In this document: positions 16,512-25,236 of the stretch, one piece after another | How positions within the stretch are numbered: the first letter of the stretch is position 1 | Layout of the letters: every line of letters starts with the position of its first letter | Assembly: GCA_947567595.1 (NCBI GenBank) | Contig: CANOMQ010000015.1 | Span: forward strand, 1-64,000 | Reading direction: 5' to 3' | From: an uncultured Lachnospiraceae bacterium | Lineage (GTDB): Bacteria > Bacillota > Clostridia > Lachnospirales > Lachnospiraceae | DNA length: 64,000 bases | Position numbers and translations under genes: made by a program | The notes under the pieces: model-generated | The model's database searches: none | What the model was told of the DNA's origin: nothing | Seen by the model: the letters and a program-made list of their open reading frames with translations, nothing else

Positions 16512-18701
16512 ATGAAAGAAAAGTTAACACAACTGAGCCGTTTGAAGCATTTAAAACGACCCAAATTGAAGCGGCTGGAATTGAAAAAACCTAATAAAAT
16601 AACATGTGCAATTATAAAAGGCTTCCTAATCCGTCACAAGGAGGTCTTATTGCAGTGCGTTTTTGCCATAATCATCTTTTTGGCAGGTACATACAGGTAC
16701 CGGGAAAGCACAATGCCCATTTTGCTGAATGATGAGTATGGATACTGGTCAAACAGTGCCTATTTCACGGGCAGCGACTGGTCGTCTGTTACGAGCAAAA
16801 TTCCTTATTATTCCTACGGCTACAGTCTTGTGCTTGCTCCGGTTCGATTGTTTTCAAGGTGGCGTGGGCTGGGCTGGGCGGAAACGTATCAGCTTGCGCA
16901 GCTTGTCAATGTTTCCTTTCTCGTAGTCGGATTTTTCATTGCGGTGCAGCTTTGCAGGCGCTATATGAAAAACCTGAACTGGGTTGTGCGCAGCATGGCA
17001 TGTTTTACGGTGATGGTGTACGGCTCCAATCTGTTTTATGCACATATCACCTTTACGGAGTGCACGTTGAATGTGGTGTTTTGGATTTTTCTCTATATGA
17101 TGATGCGCGTGATTGACCGCCCGAGTGTGGCAAATCACATCGGTTATGCGGTAACGGCGTTTTATATTTACACCGTGCACCAGCGTTCGCTTGCAATCCT
17201 TGCGACATCGGTTCTGGTGGTGCTTTATCTTCGGATTGTAAGGAAAAATACGTTAAAGCAAACTGCCGCCTTTGGGGTTGCCTATTACGGGTGCAGTCTT
17301 TTGCATTCCATGATAAAGGGAACGCTTCAAAATGTCTGCTATATGGGCAATGAGCCGGGCGGACTGGCAGAGAGCCTTCAATACATTTTTACCAAAAAAT
17401 CAATGCTGATTTTGGTTATGTGCTTGGTGCTGTTCGTACTGTTGTTTCTGCTGGATAAGGGAAAAGTGAGACTGGTGCTTTGCGTGATTACGGCAGGTTT
17501 GGCGGTTGCCGTGGTATATGTCGTGACACATGCGGGGGAGCTTGGCGCGGCACAGTCCGATGTTCCCGCGAAAATTGCCATGAATGACTTTGCCGGTCAA
17601 TGGGAGAAAATCCAAGGGATTTTTTCCAAGAGCGGGCTGGTAAGGCTTGGGACAAGTATGGTGGGAAAATGGTTTTACTTGGCGGCATCGACAGGACTTG
17701 TGATTTGCTGGGGAATGCGCAATTTATTTGGAAACTTTTTTCTCATGCTTGCGGACAGTGCCAAAAGATTTGTAACGGCTGTAAAAGGCAGGGAACCGGC
17801 ATATACGCAGGAGGCGGGCATCCAAGCCGTGGCGGCGGACTGGAATGACAGGATTTGGTACACGGGCGTATTTTTGGCATGGTTTGGTACGTTTATGATT
17901 TGTGCCATTTATAAAGAAGGCTTTTATAAAAATGATGACCTTGTAAACGGCAGATACCATGAGTTTGTGATTGGGATTATCCTGCTTTACAGCCTGAATA
18001 TTTTGATAAAAGAGAAAAATTGGCTGATAACGGCATTGGTGAGCCTTGTCATGTATGTTGCTGCGGCGTGGTTCTGCCAGTTTGCAATGAACGAGCTGAA
18101 AAGGACGGAGTTTGAGCTTGCGCACTGCGTGATGTTTGGGCGCGTGATTTGGAATTATCAGGTGCCGTATGGAAGAATTAAGGTTTTGTCACAGTATGTT
18201 CTCGGGCTGTCGGCGGCGTTTTTTGCTGTGTTTAAATTGGGAAGCTATTTTATAAAATCCAATAAGGTGGCGGCTGCAAGGTGCGTTTTGGCACTTTTCA
18301 TACCCGTGTACGTGTGGGTGCATCTGGCGGATACGATTGTGGATAACTATGTGGTGGTGCGGAATGAAAAGCAGATGGGGGCGATGCCTGTAGTCGCGGC
18401 GTGGATAGAATCGCTGGGCGTGGATGCCCCTGTATATTTCGCGGAGGACTATCTTTCCGCAAGACAGGCTGCCGTTATCCAGTTCATGCTTCAGGACAGA
18501 GAGATTACGATGACGCATATTTACGATATGACCTTTGACGAGGATGCATACTACATTATTAACAACAGATACCTTTTTGAGGAACCGCGTGTGGAGGAGA
18601 ACTGCAAAACGGTGGTGTCTGTGGGAAGCTATGCTTTGGTCATTAATAAGGAGCAGGAGTTAAGCAGGCGATGGGAGTATTACGAGGAAATCATGCAGTA
18701 A
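16512..18701 (+). CDS. Polytopic membrane protein, GT-C glycosyltransferase-like
   Basis: A 729-residue protein with a basic N-terminal tail (about 35 residues rich in Lys/Arg) and ten or more hydrophobic segments. After the first one lies a loop with NDEYGYWSNSAYF, comparable to the acidic loop that holds the catalytic residue in GT-C enzymes using polyprenyl-phosphate sugars. The soluble C-terminal part (PVVAAWIESLGVDAPVYFAED) resembles the extracytoplasmic domain of such proteins. I infer transfer of sugars outside the membrane, perhaps with the polyprenyl-phosphate sugar made by the DPM-like enzyme two genes on. It overlaps the next gene by 31 bases, indicating an operon. The exact family is not certain. 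Confidence 0.65.
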   Translation: MKEKLTQLSRLKHLKRPKLKRLELKKPNKITCAIIKGFLIRHKEVLLQCVFAIIIFLAGTYRYRESTMPILLNDEYGYWSNSAYFTGSDWSSVTSKIPYYSYGYSLVLAPVRLFSRWRGLGWAETYQLAQLVNVSFLVVGFFIAVQLCRRYMKNLNWVVRSMACFTVMVYGSNLFYAHITFTECTLNVVFWIFLYMMMRVIDRPSVANHIGYAVTAFYIYTVHQRSLAILATSVLVVLYLRIVRKNTLKQTAAFGVAYYGCSLLHSMIKGTLQNVCYMGNEPGGLAESLQYIFTKKSMLILVMCLVLFVLLFLLDKGKVRLVLCVITAGLAVAVVYVVTHAGELGAAQSDVPAKIAMNDFAGQWEKIQGIFSKSGLVRLGTSMVGKWFYLAASTGLVICWGMRNLFGNFFLMLADSAKRFVTAVKGREPAYTQEAGIQAVAADWNDRIWYTGVFLAWFGTFMICAIYKEGFYKNDDLVNGRYHEFVIGIILLYSLNILIKEKNWLITALVSLVMYVAAAWFCQFAMNELKRTEFELAHCVMFGRVIWNYQVPYGRIKVLSQYVLGLSAAFFAVFKLGSYFIKSNKVAAARCVLALFIPVYVWVHLADTIVDNYVVVRNEKQMGAMPVVAAWIESLGVDAPVYFAEDYLSARQAAVIQFMLQDREITMTHIYDMTFDEDAYYIINNRYLFEEPRVEENCKTVVSVGSYALVINKEQELSRRWEYYEEIMQ

Positions 18702-19849
18702 AACAGCCGCTTTTGACGGTGGTTATGCCCGTATATAATGGAGAGCGTTATCTTGTGGATACGATTGAGAGCATCTTAAACGCTACCTGTAAGGACTTTG
18801 AACTTTTGTTGATAGATGACGGCTCTTCGGATGGCAGTGCAGGAATTTGCGCCCGGTATATGGCACAGGATAAGCGTGTTCGATATCTTTATCAGGAAAA
18901 CGGCGGGATTGTATCGGCAAGAAACAAAGGGCTTTCGGAGGCGGCGGGGGAATATATCTGCTTCTGTGATCAGGACGATATCGTGGAGCCTTTGATGTAT
19001 GAATGCCTGTTGGACAAGATGCGGTTTTGCATGGCGGACATCGGGATATGCGGTACAGGACGGCTTATAAATGGCGTGAAAAGTCCGTACGAGCGAATTG
19101 GCGACGGGATATTTGAGGACGGGGATATTAAAAAAGAGCTGCTCTATCCTATTTTATTCCGCGGCTATGATTATGATTTTGTGCAGAGTAGCAACTACTT
19201 ATATGGAACATTATGGAAATGCATTTATAATAGAAGCTTTATTCTAAACAATTGTTTTTGCTTCAGGCGTTTTGTGGACTATGAGGACGACTGGCTGTTT
19301 GTGACGCAGACGCTCTGTGCGGCAAAAAAAGTCGTCACGGACAGCTATACGGGGTACTGTTGGCGGGTGAGCGATGGTTCCACATCCCATTCCTGCCATT
19401 TCGTGGAAGACATAATCCCCAAAATGCGCGAATATAGCGCATATGTGGGCAGTTACATGGCGGACGGCATTGTTGACAAAGAGATCTTAAAAGAGTATAT
19501 TAGGATAAGCTTATGCGAGAATTTTGTCATATTATATCAAAACGAAGCAGGAATTCCGAAACATGACAAGGCAAAAAAAAAGCAATACCACGTGGAAGTC
19601 AAGGAATATATGGAGTCCGTGCAATACAAAAAGCAGTTACAGTGCAGAAAACGTCTGAAAAAGGGCGTGCTGCGGCGTAAGGCGGTTTTGGGGGCGCTTG
19701 TGTATCTTGGCGTAGAAAAAACCTTTTGCATAAGCAGGGCAGTAGACTGGCTGGAACGGACGCTTGGCGGCGTACAATGGATTGTGAGGCTTGAGAGGAG
19801 GTTGAAACGGGGAAAAGATGAAACTAATCATTCAGATACCCTGCTATAA
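18671..19849 (+). CDS. Family 2 glycosyltransferase
   Basis: A 392-residue inverting GT-A enzyme with VVMPVYNGERYLVDTIESIL, the nucleotide-binding IDDGSSDGSAGIC, ENGGIVSARNKGL, and the metal-binding CDQDD. The segment DYEDDWLF is the likely base region. The C-terminal ~90 residues are basic and helical, suiting membrane-surface attachment. It starts within the end of the preceding membrane-protein gene and ends within the start of the next, so the three are co-translated. With glf nearby, a galactofuranosyltransferase role is possible but not shown. Confidence 0.88.
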   Translation: MGVLRGNHAVKQPLLTVVMPVYNGERYLVDTIESILNATCKDFELLLIDDGSSDGSAGICARYMAQDKRVRYLYQENGGIVSARNKGLSEAAGEYICFCDQDDIVEPLMYECLLDKMRFCMADIGICGTGRLINGVKSPYERIGDGIFEDGDIKKELLYPILFRGYDYDFVQSSNYLYGTLWKCIYNRSFILNNCFCFRRFVDYEDDWLFVTQTLCAAKKVVTDSYTGYCWRVSDGSTSHSCHFVEDIIPKMREYSAYVGSYMADGIVDKEILKEYIRISLCENFVILYQNEAGIPKHDKAKKKQYHVEVKEYMESVQYKKQLQCRKRLKKGVLRRKAVLGALVYLGVEKTFCISRAVDWLERTLGGVQWIVRLERRLKRGKDETNHSDTLL

Positions 19850-20852
19850 TGAAGCGGATACTTTGGAAATCGCACTGAATGACCTGCCAAGACAGATAGA
19901 CGGTATTGACGAAATCGAATACCTGATTATTAACGACGGCAGCAGTGATGATACCGAGAAGGTGGCGCTTGAGTGGGGAGTGAATTACATCGTGCATTTC
20001 AAGAGAAATCTCGGGCTTGCAAAGGGATTTCTCGCGGGAATCGACCTTGCGCTGAGGCATGGCGCGGATATCATTGTCAATACGGACGCGGACAACCAGT
20101 ACAGTGGTGCCGATATTGAAAAGCTGATACAGCCGATTTTGAAACGAGAGGCGGATATTGTAATCGGAGAGCGTCCCATCGATGAAATCGAAGAATTTTC
20201 GCTGGTTAAGAAAAAGCTGCAAAAGTTCGGAAGCTGGGTAGTGCGCATTGCCTCCAAGACGGATATTCCCGATGCGCCGAGCGGGTTTCGGGCATACAGC
20301 AGGAAAGCGGCGATGCGGGTAAATGTCCACAATGAGTACACGTATACATTGGAAACGATTGTGCAGGCTGGGCGCAACAAGATGGCGATTACTTCTGTTC
20401 CGGTGCACACTAATCCCGAGCTTCGCAAATCAAGGCTGATGAATTCGATGGCGGCGTATATCAAAAAGTCCATGCTGACGATTCTGCGCGCTGTCCTGAT
20501 GTATAAGCCGATGAAGGTATTTACAATGATCAGCACCATATTCATCTTTGTGGGAATGATGATTGGTATCCGGTTTCTGTTTTTCTATTTTAATGGAGAC
20601 GGGGGCGGTCATGTCCAGTCCTTAATTCTTGCGACAATGATGATTATTATCGGTTTTCAGACGTTCGTGACGGGATTGCAGGCGGATATCATATCGGCAA
20701 ACAGGAAAATTCTGGAAGATATGCAGTTTCGGATTAAAAAACTGGAATTCGGATTGCTCGATCCGGATGGAAATGCAAAGGAAAAAAATGTGGAAATGTG
20801 CATTCATACAAGCGATAAGACGGACATTAATGTTAAAAGAGACAAGGAATGA
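19818..20852 (+). CDS. Polyprenyl-phosphate glycosyltransferase (DPM1/GtrB-like GT2)
   Basis: The catalytic domain opens IIQIPCYNEADTLEIAL, with INDGSSDDT and the metal-binding NTDADNQYSG, and GERPIDEIEEFS in the position seen in dolichol-phosphate mannose synthase relatives. Near residues 235-255 and 270-290 lie two hydrophobic helices, the GtrB-type membrane anchor, then a short coiled coil. Such enzymes move a sugar from a nucleotide to undecaprenyl phosphate on the cytoplasmic side, to be used outside by a GT-C enzyme such as the one two genes upstream. A GGGGAAAAG precedes the ATG and it overlaps the previous gene by 32 bases. Confidence 0.88.
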   Translation: MKLIIQIPCYNEADTLEIALNDLPRQIDGIDEIEYLIINDGSSDDTEKVALEWGVNYIVHFKRNLGLAKGFLAGIDLALRHGADIIVNTDADNQYSGADIEKLIQPILKREADIVIGERPIDEIEEFSLVKKKLQKFGSWVVRIASKTDIPDAPSGFRAYSRKAAMRVNVHNEYTYTLETIVQAGRNKMAITSVPVHTNPELRKSRLMNSMAAYIKKSMLTILRAVLMYKPMKVFTMISTIFIFVGMMIGIRFLFFYFNGDGGGHVQSLILATMMIIIGFQTFVTGLQADIISANRKILEDMQFRIKKLEFGLLDPDGNAKEKNVEMCIHTSDKTDINVKRDKE

Positions 20853-20914
20853 TGTGGAATTGTGTACAATTCGTACAAAAATTTTGGAGAAGTCATTCTT
20901 TGGCTAAAAAATGC

Positions 20915-20943
20915 TTGCATTTTAAAAATGGTAGAGCTATAAT
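20915..20943 (+). promoter_or_regulatory. Strong sigma-A promoter before the Ig-like surface protein
   Basis: TTGCAT, 17 bases, perfect TATAAT, placing the transcript start near 20950 and giving a short leader with GGAGGAG before ATG 20980. Confidence 0.8.
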
Positions 20944-20979
20944 TACAGAGTAAAAATTACACATGGAGGAGAAGGTGCT

Positions 20980-23277
20980 ATGAAAGGAAAATTTATTAAA
21001 AAGCTGGTTGCATATGCTTTGACGGCTGCGATGGTTGTATCGACGCCGATGACAGCATTTGCTTCGGAGTTTGCTGATAACTTTTGGATTTCTGATGGTG
21101 TTGATGAGAACGATCCGTCAAGTTCAGGTACGGGAACGGTTTCAACCTCGGATACAAATACGACAGTTTTGGTTGAGAATTCAGCAAGCATTAAGGGTAT
21201 CAAGGTTAAGCCGGCAGCAGTTACCATGAAAGTAGGAGAGACAGAAACACTTGAAGCTGAAATCATTTATGAAGAAACTGAAACGGCAAAAATAAGCGAC
21301 GATGATAAGAAAAAAATTGAGACACAGCTTAAGTGGAGAACGAATGATCTGTCTGTCGTAACAGTTGGAGCTAGAAAGGGTAGTATGACAAAATGTCCTG
21401 TTACTGCAAGGAAGAATGGATTTGCAATCGTAACGGTGGGATTGGATTTCGACAATGATGGCGTGGATGAGGTTATCTCAAGTGTAAATGTCATGGTTAA
21501 ACGTGACATTGATAGCGTTGGCTGGAATATTCCCGAAGGGAAGCTGTTTTATGCTGGTCATACATATGATTTACATGAATTTGCATTGGTAAACAATGCA
21601 CCTGCAGATAAGACAGATGATATTGCGTTTTCTGTTGCTGCTGATACTAAGAAAGAGGCTTCCGTAGATGGGGATGGGATCTTGACAGTGGCTAAGAAAG
21701 CTCCTTCCAAAGAGGTAAAGGCTTTTGTATCGGCATCAAGCGCAAAGGTTGTTCCTGCTGAAACAACAATTAAACTTGATCCGGGCAAGCCTATTAAAAA
21801 GATGAAGGCTAGTGTTAATAAAGTAACTTTGGACTTTGGTGACGCTTATAATGCTGACGGAACGAGAAATAATGCCGAAAATTTGATTCCTACTGTAACT
21901 GCGAAAATTGATACGGTAGAACCGGCGGATCATACAGATGATATTGTTTGGACATCGAAAGATAATAAGATTGCTACGGTAAAAGCAGATAGTAAGGATC
22001 AGAAACAAGCAACTATTACAGCGAAGTCAGTAGGTAAGACAACCATTACGGCAACATCTACAAGTGGTAAGAAAGTGAACTTTACCGTAACGGTTAAGGC
22101 TACTTTAAAGAAGCTTGGTGTATGCTATATTAATGAGAAAAATGAATCAGGAAAATATGAGACATGGTCAGGTAAGACAACGCCTGTTTATGTTGAGAGA
22201 ATTCCGAGTCAGAATACGGATAAGCTTAAAATAAATGTTGAGGGCGATAAGAAGTATGTAAAAGCAAAGAACCAAAACATTATTCCGTCAGCTGATTTGA
22301 CAAAAAATAATGGAACAGCTACGGTAACTATTTCTGCAATAGAATCGAAGACCAAGAAAACATCAGATAAATGTACGGTTACGGTTAAGCAAAGTGATGT
22401 TGAACTTAAGGGTGTAGGAAGAAGTAAAGGTGCAGACGGTAAGGGAGCTATCGAACTTAATTATAAGAAAGCTGAAAGATTTAATCCGAGCAATAAGACA
22501 ATTACTTATTATCCAATAATTGGAGATATTAAGGCGCCTAGTACTTTGGCAGAAGCTATTGAAACTGTGTCATGGGAGTCAAGTAAAGAAACTGTAGCGA
22601 CGATTGCAAATGGTAAACTCAAGGTCGTTGGTGAAGGAAGTGCTAAGATTACTGTATCAGCAGTAAAGGGCGAGACTAAGGGCAGCAAAACGACATATAA
22701 AGCTAAGAAGTATTCATTTAATGTCAAGTCTACACCAAAGTGTGAAGAGATTGTATTAAAGTCTAACACAGCAACAGTATTAAGTGGTAAGACTGCTTCA
22801 ATTCAAGTAAAGCAGCAGTTACCTAAGAAAGCAGCAGACCCTATTACATGGTATGTAAATGGAGTAAAGCAGACAGATCCAAAGAAATTTACTGATAAGA
22901 AAGCAACTGTTAGTGCATCTGATGCAAATGCAGATGGTGTGATTGAATTATTGGCAACAACAGGCTCTGTATCTGTAGAAGCTAGGGTATATGTTGTATC
23001 TGCTAAAGTTAAGAAGGTTAATGCTACAATGGCATCTACAGTAGAACTTGGCAAATTTACAACAATTACTGAGTTATCAACAGATAATAATGAGCCGATT
23101 GTAAGAATTGATGTTGATAAGAATAGCGCGAAGCTAGTTAAGGTGATACCAGTTCGCGATCCTAAAACTCAGAATATAACAGGTGCAGCAGTATTTGGTA
23201 TTGGAAAGGGTAAGGCTAATGTTAGCGTAGTATCAGCTTCTGGTAAGGCTACTAAGTTAAAGATTGAAGTAAAATAA
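20980..23277 (+). CDS. Secreted protein with bacterial Ig-like (Big_2) repeats
   Basis: A 765-residue surface protein. The N-terminus is a classic signal peptide (MKGKFIKKLVAYALTAAM, cleavage near AFASEF). The body has several Big_2-like domains with the usual pattern VTMKVGETETLEAEI, then WRTNDLSVVTV, and WTSKDNKIATVKADS with KSVGKTTITATSTSGKKVNFTV. No LPXTG or surface-layer-homology domain is visible, so the anchoring is unknown. Codon use (many AAG, GCT, GTT, GTA) is unlike the preceding glycosyltransferases; together with the strong promoter, GGAGGAG site and private terminator it points to high expression. It may be an abundant surface protein to which the polymer attaches, or simply the first gene after the locus. 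Confidence 0.85.
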   Translation: MKGKFIKKLVAYALTAAMVVSTPMTAFASEFADNFWISDGVDENDPSSSGTGTVSTSDTNTTVLVENSASIKGIKVKPAAVTMKVGETETLEAEIIYEETETAKISDDDKKKIETQLKWRTNDLSVVTVGARKGSMTKCPVTARKNGFAIVTVGLDFDNDGVDEVISSVNVMVKRDIDSVGWNIPEGKLFYAGHTYDLHEFALVNNAPADKTDDIAFSVAADTKKEASVDGDGILTVAKKAPSKEVKAFVSASSAKVVPAETTIKLDPGKPIKKMKASVNKVTLDFGDAYNADGTRNNAENLIPTVTAKIDTVEPADHTDDIVWTSKDNKIATVKADSKDQKQATITAKSVGKTTITATSTSGKKVNFTVTVKATLKKLGVCYINEKNESGKYETWSGKTTPVYVERIPSQNTDKLKINVEGDKKYVKAKNQNIIPSADLTKNNGTATVTISAIESKTKKTSDKCTVTVKQSDVELKGVGRSKGADGKGAIELNYKKAERFNPSNKTITYYPIIGDIKAPSTLAEAIETVSWESSKETVATIANGKLKVVGEGSAKITVSAVKGETKGSKTTYKAKKYSFNVKSTPKCEEIVLKSNTATVLSGKTASIQVKQQLPKKAADPITWYVNGVKQTDPKKFTDKKATVSASDANADGVIELLATTGSVSVEARVYVVSAKVKKVNATMASTVELGKFTTITELSTDNNEPIVRIDVDKNSAKLVKVIPVRDPKTQNITGAAVFGIGKGKANVSVVSASGKATKLKIEVK

Positions 23278-23313
23278 AACAAGCTAATAAGATTGTAATT
23301 TTTACACATATAG

Positions 23314-23352
23314 CAGGAGAAAATCTTGGAAAAGATTTTCTCCTGTTTGTTA
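23314..23352 (+). terminator. Intrinsic terminator of the Ig-like gene
   Basis: A 14-bp perfect stem (CAGGAGAAAATCTT with its complement) around a GGAA loop, followed by TTTGTTAT. Confidence 0.85.
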
Positions 23353-23524
23353 TATAAAAATGTATAGATATAGTATTTGAATATCTGTACATTTTTGGAT
23401 AGACTTTTTCTATATATAATTTTTATATTAATTTTTCAGATCCGATACAACTTAAAATAACAGATGATTTTATATATTGGAATATAATAAAAAGGGTGGT
23501 CAATCACCTTGACCACCCAAGAAC

Positions 23525-24308
23525 TTACTTACTTTTTTTAAAAGCTTCAAAATCAGCCCGAAGCTGCTCAATAGCCGAACCTTGTTTCTTAATCGTAGTC
23601 CGCTGTTCCGCAATTATTTCTCCTTGCTCTGCAATCGTTTCCTTTAGCTCCACATTCGCTGCGCATAGTTCTGCATTTGTTGTCTTTAGCTCTGCATTCT
23701 CTGCCTTTAGTTCCGCAATCGTCACCTGATAAGTCCGCTCAATCCGCCGCCCCTCTTCGCGGGCTTCGCACCAATAACGTATTTTATCGTCCTGATTTAG
23801 CGTGAAAACGGTATCACAGGTTTCCTCAAAAATCTTATCCCTCTGCGCCAGCATCTTTTAATCACCTCCAGTGATTTATCCTCCCATGTTTTCGCCTTAA
23901 AAAGCCTAGCCCAATAATCAATCTGATAGGCTTTGTCCTCGTCAGTCGCCAGTTCTATCTGATTTAAGTCTAACACATTCAAGGTGAACTTGTCATTATA
24001 AATATAGTGTTTTTTCACATTCATCATCTTATGCGTCGCATAAAACTCCGGATAATCGGGAAACGGGCTGAAATCCACAATCCCAATATGATAAGCAGGC
24101 ATCACCTGTTTATATTGCCCCCCCTTTTTCAATGTTATTAAAGATACTACAAAGATAAGAAAGTGACCGGTCATTCCAAAAATCCTGCTTTACAACCTGC
24201 ATCTCAAGATTAATAACCGTAGAATTGTTTAACAAAACCTTGACATCAAGGACAAACGTCTTGTTTACCGGTAGCGTTTTGAAATGTTTTTGTTTGAATT
24301 GTTTCCAT
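23525..24308 (-). pseudogene. Rpn-family PD-(D/E)XK nuclease gene, multiply frameshifted
   Basis: Reading right to left on the reverse strand one meets, in changing frames, a start (METIQTK), TFVLDVKVLLNN and NLEMQVVKQDFWNDR (the PD-(D/E)XK core with its E-x-Q), GGQYKQVMPAYHIGIVDF, then a coiled-coil tail of AELKAENAELKTTNAEL heptads. These are the parts of an Rpn-type recombination-promoting nuclease. The first ~60 residues are largely missing. Frame is lost at a G7 (C7 at 24118-24124 on the forward strand; six would fit) and again at an A-run near 23850, where one extra A would restore IKKMLAQRDKIF. Its leader is the first of three copies of a dispersed repeat. Confidence 0.75.
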
Positions 24309-24420
24309 GAAATGTTCCTTTCTTTTGTGAAATATAGATTATAAGATAAAAAGATTTGTCACAAAAGGCATTATACCATAGATAATTTATGTAAACAAGT
24401 GCTAATTTTGACATTTCGCT
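24291..24420. repeat. Rpn leader repeat, copy 1
   Basis: It starts at TGTTTGAATTGTT, contains the ATG and ribosome site (GAAAGGAAC on the reverse strand) of the broken Rpn gene, and ends in GACATTTCG. It shares over 100 bases with copy 3 (25955-26082) and about 78 with copy 2 (24741-24818). Confidence 0.8.
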
Positions 24421-24425
24421 GATAT

Positions 24426-24479
24426 AAAAAAGTGTAAAGTCTTATGATATTATAAATTGATTAGACTTTACACCTTTTT
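24426..24479. terminator. Bidirectional terminator-like hairpin
   Basis: AAAAAGTGTAAAGTCT pairs with AGACTTTACACCTTTTT across an A/T-rich loop. It lies after the 45-residue gene and before the Rpn leader on the reverse strand. Confidence 0.6.
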
Positions 24480-24512
24480 GATTAATGATTCATTATTTAG
24501 TTATAGTTATCA

Positions 24513-24650
24513 TTAGTTACCATCTTCAAGCATATTTTGGAAGATATCTTTCAGCTCTTGCAGCTCTTTGTTGTCCGGCGATTCCTTTAAAGCTCTTTCA
24601 ATTTGTGCTAAAGTAAGACGGACAAAACCTTGAAACTGTTTATTTGTCAT
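24513..24650 (-). CDS. Small 45-residue helical protein
   Basis: Reads MTNKQFQGFVRLTLAQIER onward to LKDIFQNMLEDGN; an in-frame ATG six bases earlier is also possible. It has no signal peptide or membrane segment and is likely two helices. Very short proteins of this type (MTxKQF start) often accompany Rpn-type nuclease genes in gut Clostridia; whether it regulates them is unknown. It stands between two copies of the Rpn leader repeat and is followed by a hairpin terminator. Confidence 0.6.
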   Translation of the reverse strand: MTNKQFQGFVRLTLAQIERALKESPDNKELQELKDIFQNMLEDGN

Positions 24651-24740
24651 TCCCATTACAATCGCCTGCTTTCATTAATAATATTTGTACAAATTGTTAC
24701 AATTTAATCATATCAAATAATGTAAAAAGTGTAAAGTCGA

Positions 24741-24818
24741 AAGATAAAAAGATTTGCCACAAAAGGCATTATATCATAGATGATTTATGTAAACAAGTAC
24801 TAATTTTGACATTTCGCT
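24741..24818. repeat. Rpn leader repeat, copy 2 (partial)
   Basis: It matches the distal 78 bases of copies 1 and 3 (AAGATAAAAAGATTTG through GACATTTCGCT) with a few substitutions. The ATG-proximal part is absent and the sequence before it is GTGTAAAGTCG, like half of the nearby terminator stem. Confidence 0.75.
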
Positions 24819-24841
24819 GCATAAATCCATTATTTTGGACA

Positions 24842-24879
24842 AATGAAAAGCCAACTAACGATTTGGCTGGCTTTTCATT
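24842..24879. terminator. Bidirectional intrinsic terminator
   Basis: AATGAAAAGCCA and TGGCTTTTCATT form a 12-bp perfect stem. On the reverse strand it follows the acidic partner gene of the JAB protein. Confidence 0.7.
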
Positions 24880-24912
24880 TTATAAGATATTTGTGCATTT
24901 GTTATATACAAA

Positions 24913-25236
24913 TTATTTGGTGTGCTTTGGTGTATTTTGGAGCAAAGTTTCTTTGGTGTTCTTTTTTGCTAATAACTTGCTTTCCAATTCTTTTGGCAGT
25001 TCCTTGCCTTGCATTATGATAATCGATGCCTCAAGCTTGTCAATGTCCTCTTCGTATTCTTTGCTGTTTTCTGAGTCTAAAATATTTACCTCTATATCAA
25101 GCTCTTTTAGTTTTTCTATTTGCTTTATTCTTTTTAATATGTCATCTTTCGTTGGAATATCATAATCATATACGAATTTATGAGGTTTTGACGGCTTTTT
25201 TATGTTATCTTTTAACAAAGTATTATTCTCGGTCAT
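24913..25236 (-). CDS. Acidic helical partner protein of the JAB gene
   Basis: A 107-residue protein rich in Lys, Glu and Asp. A disordered-looking start (MTENNTLLKDNIKKPSKPHK) is followed by helices with DDILKRIKQIEKLKELDIEV and a Leu-rich end. ATG 25236 is preferred since GGAGG lies eight bases upstream; the longer frame starts with the codons that form this site. It overlaps the last 14 bases of the JAB-domain gene, so the two are translated together and probably act together, as in an enzyme-inhibitor or enzyme-adaptor pair. I do not recognise the family. Confidence 0.6.
   Translation of the reverse strand: MTENNTLLKDNIKKPSKPHKFVYDYDIPTKDDILKRIKQIEKLKELDIEVNILDSENSKEYEEDIDKLEASIIIMQGKELPKELESKLLAKKNTKETLLQNTPKHTK

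Noticed and set aside
16859-18518. Several frames within the GT-C-like gene on both strands
   Set aside because: Shadows of a long hydrophobic coding sequence; no supporting starts.
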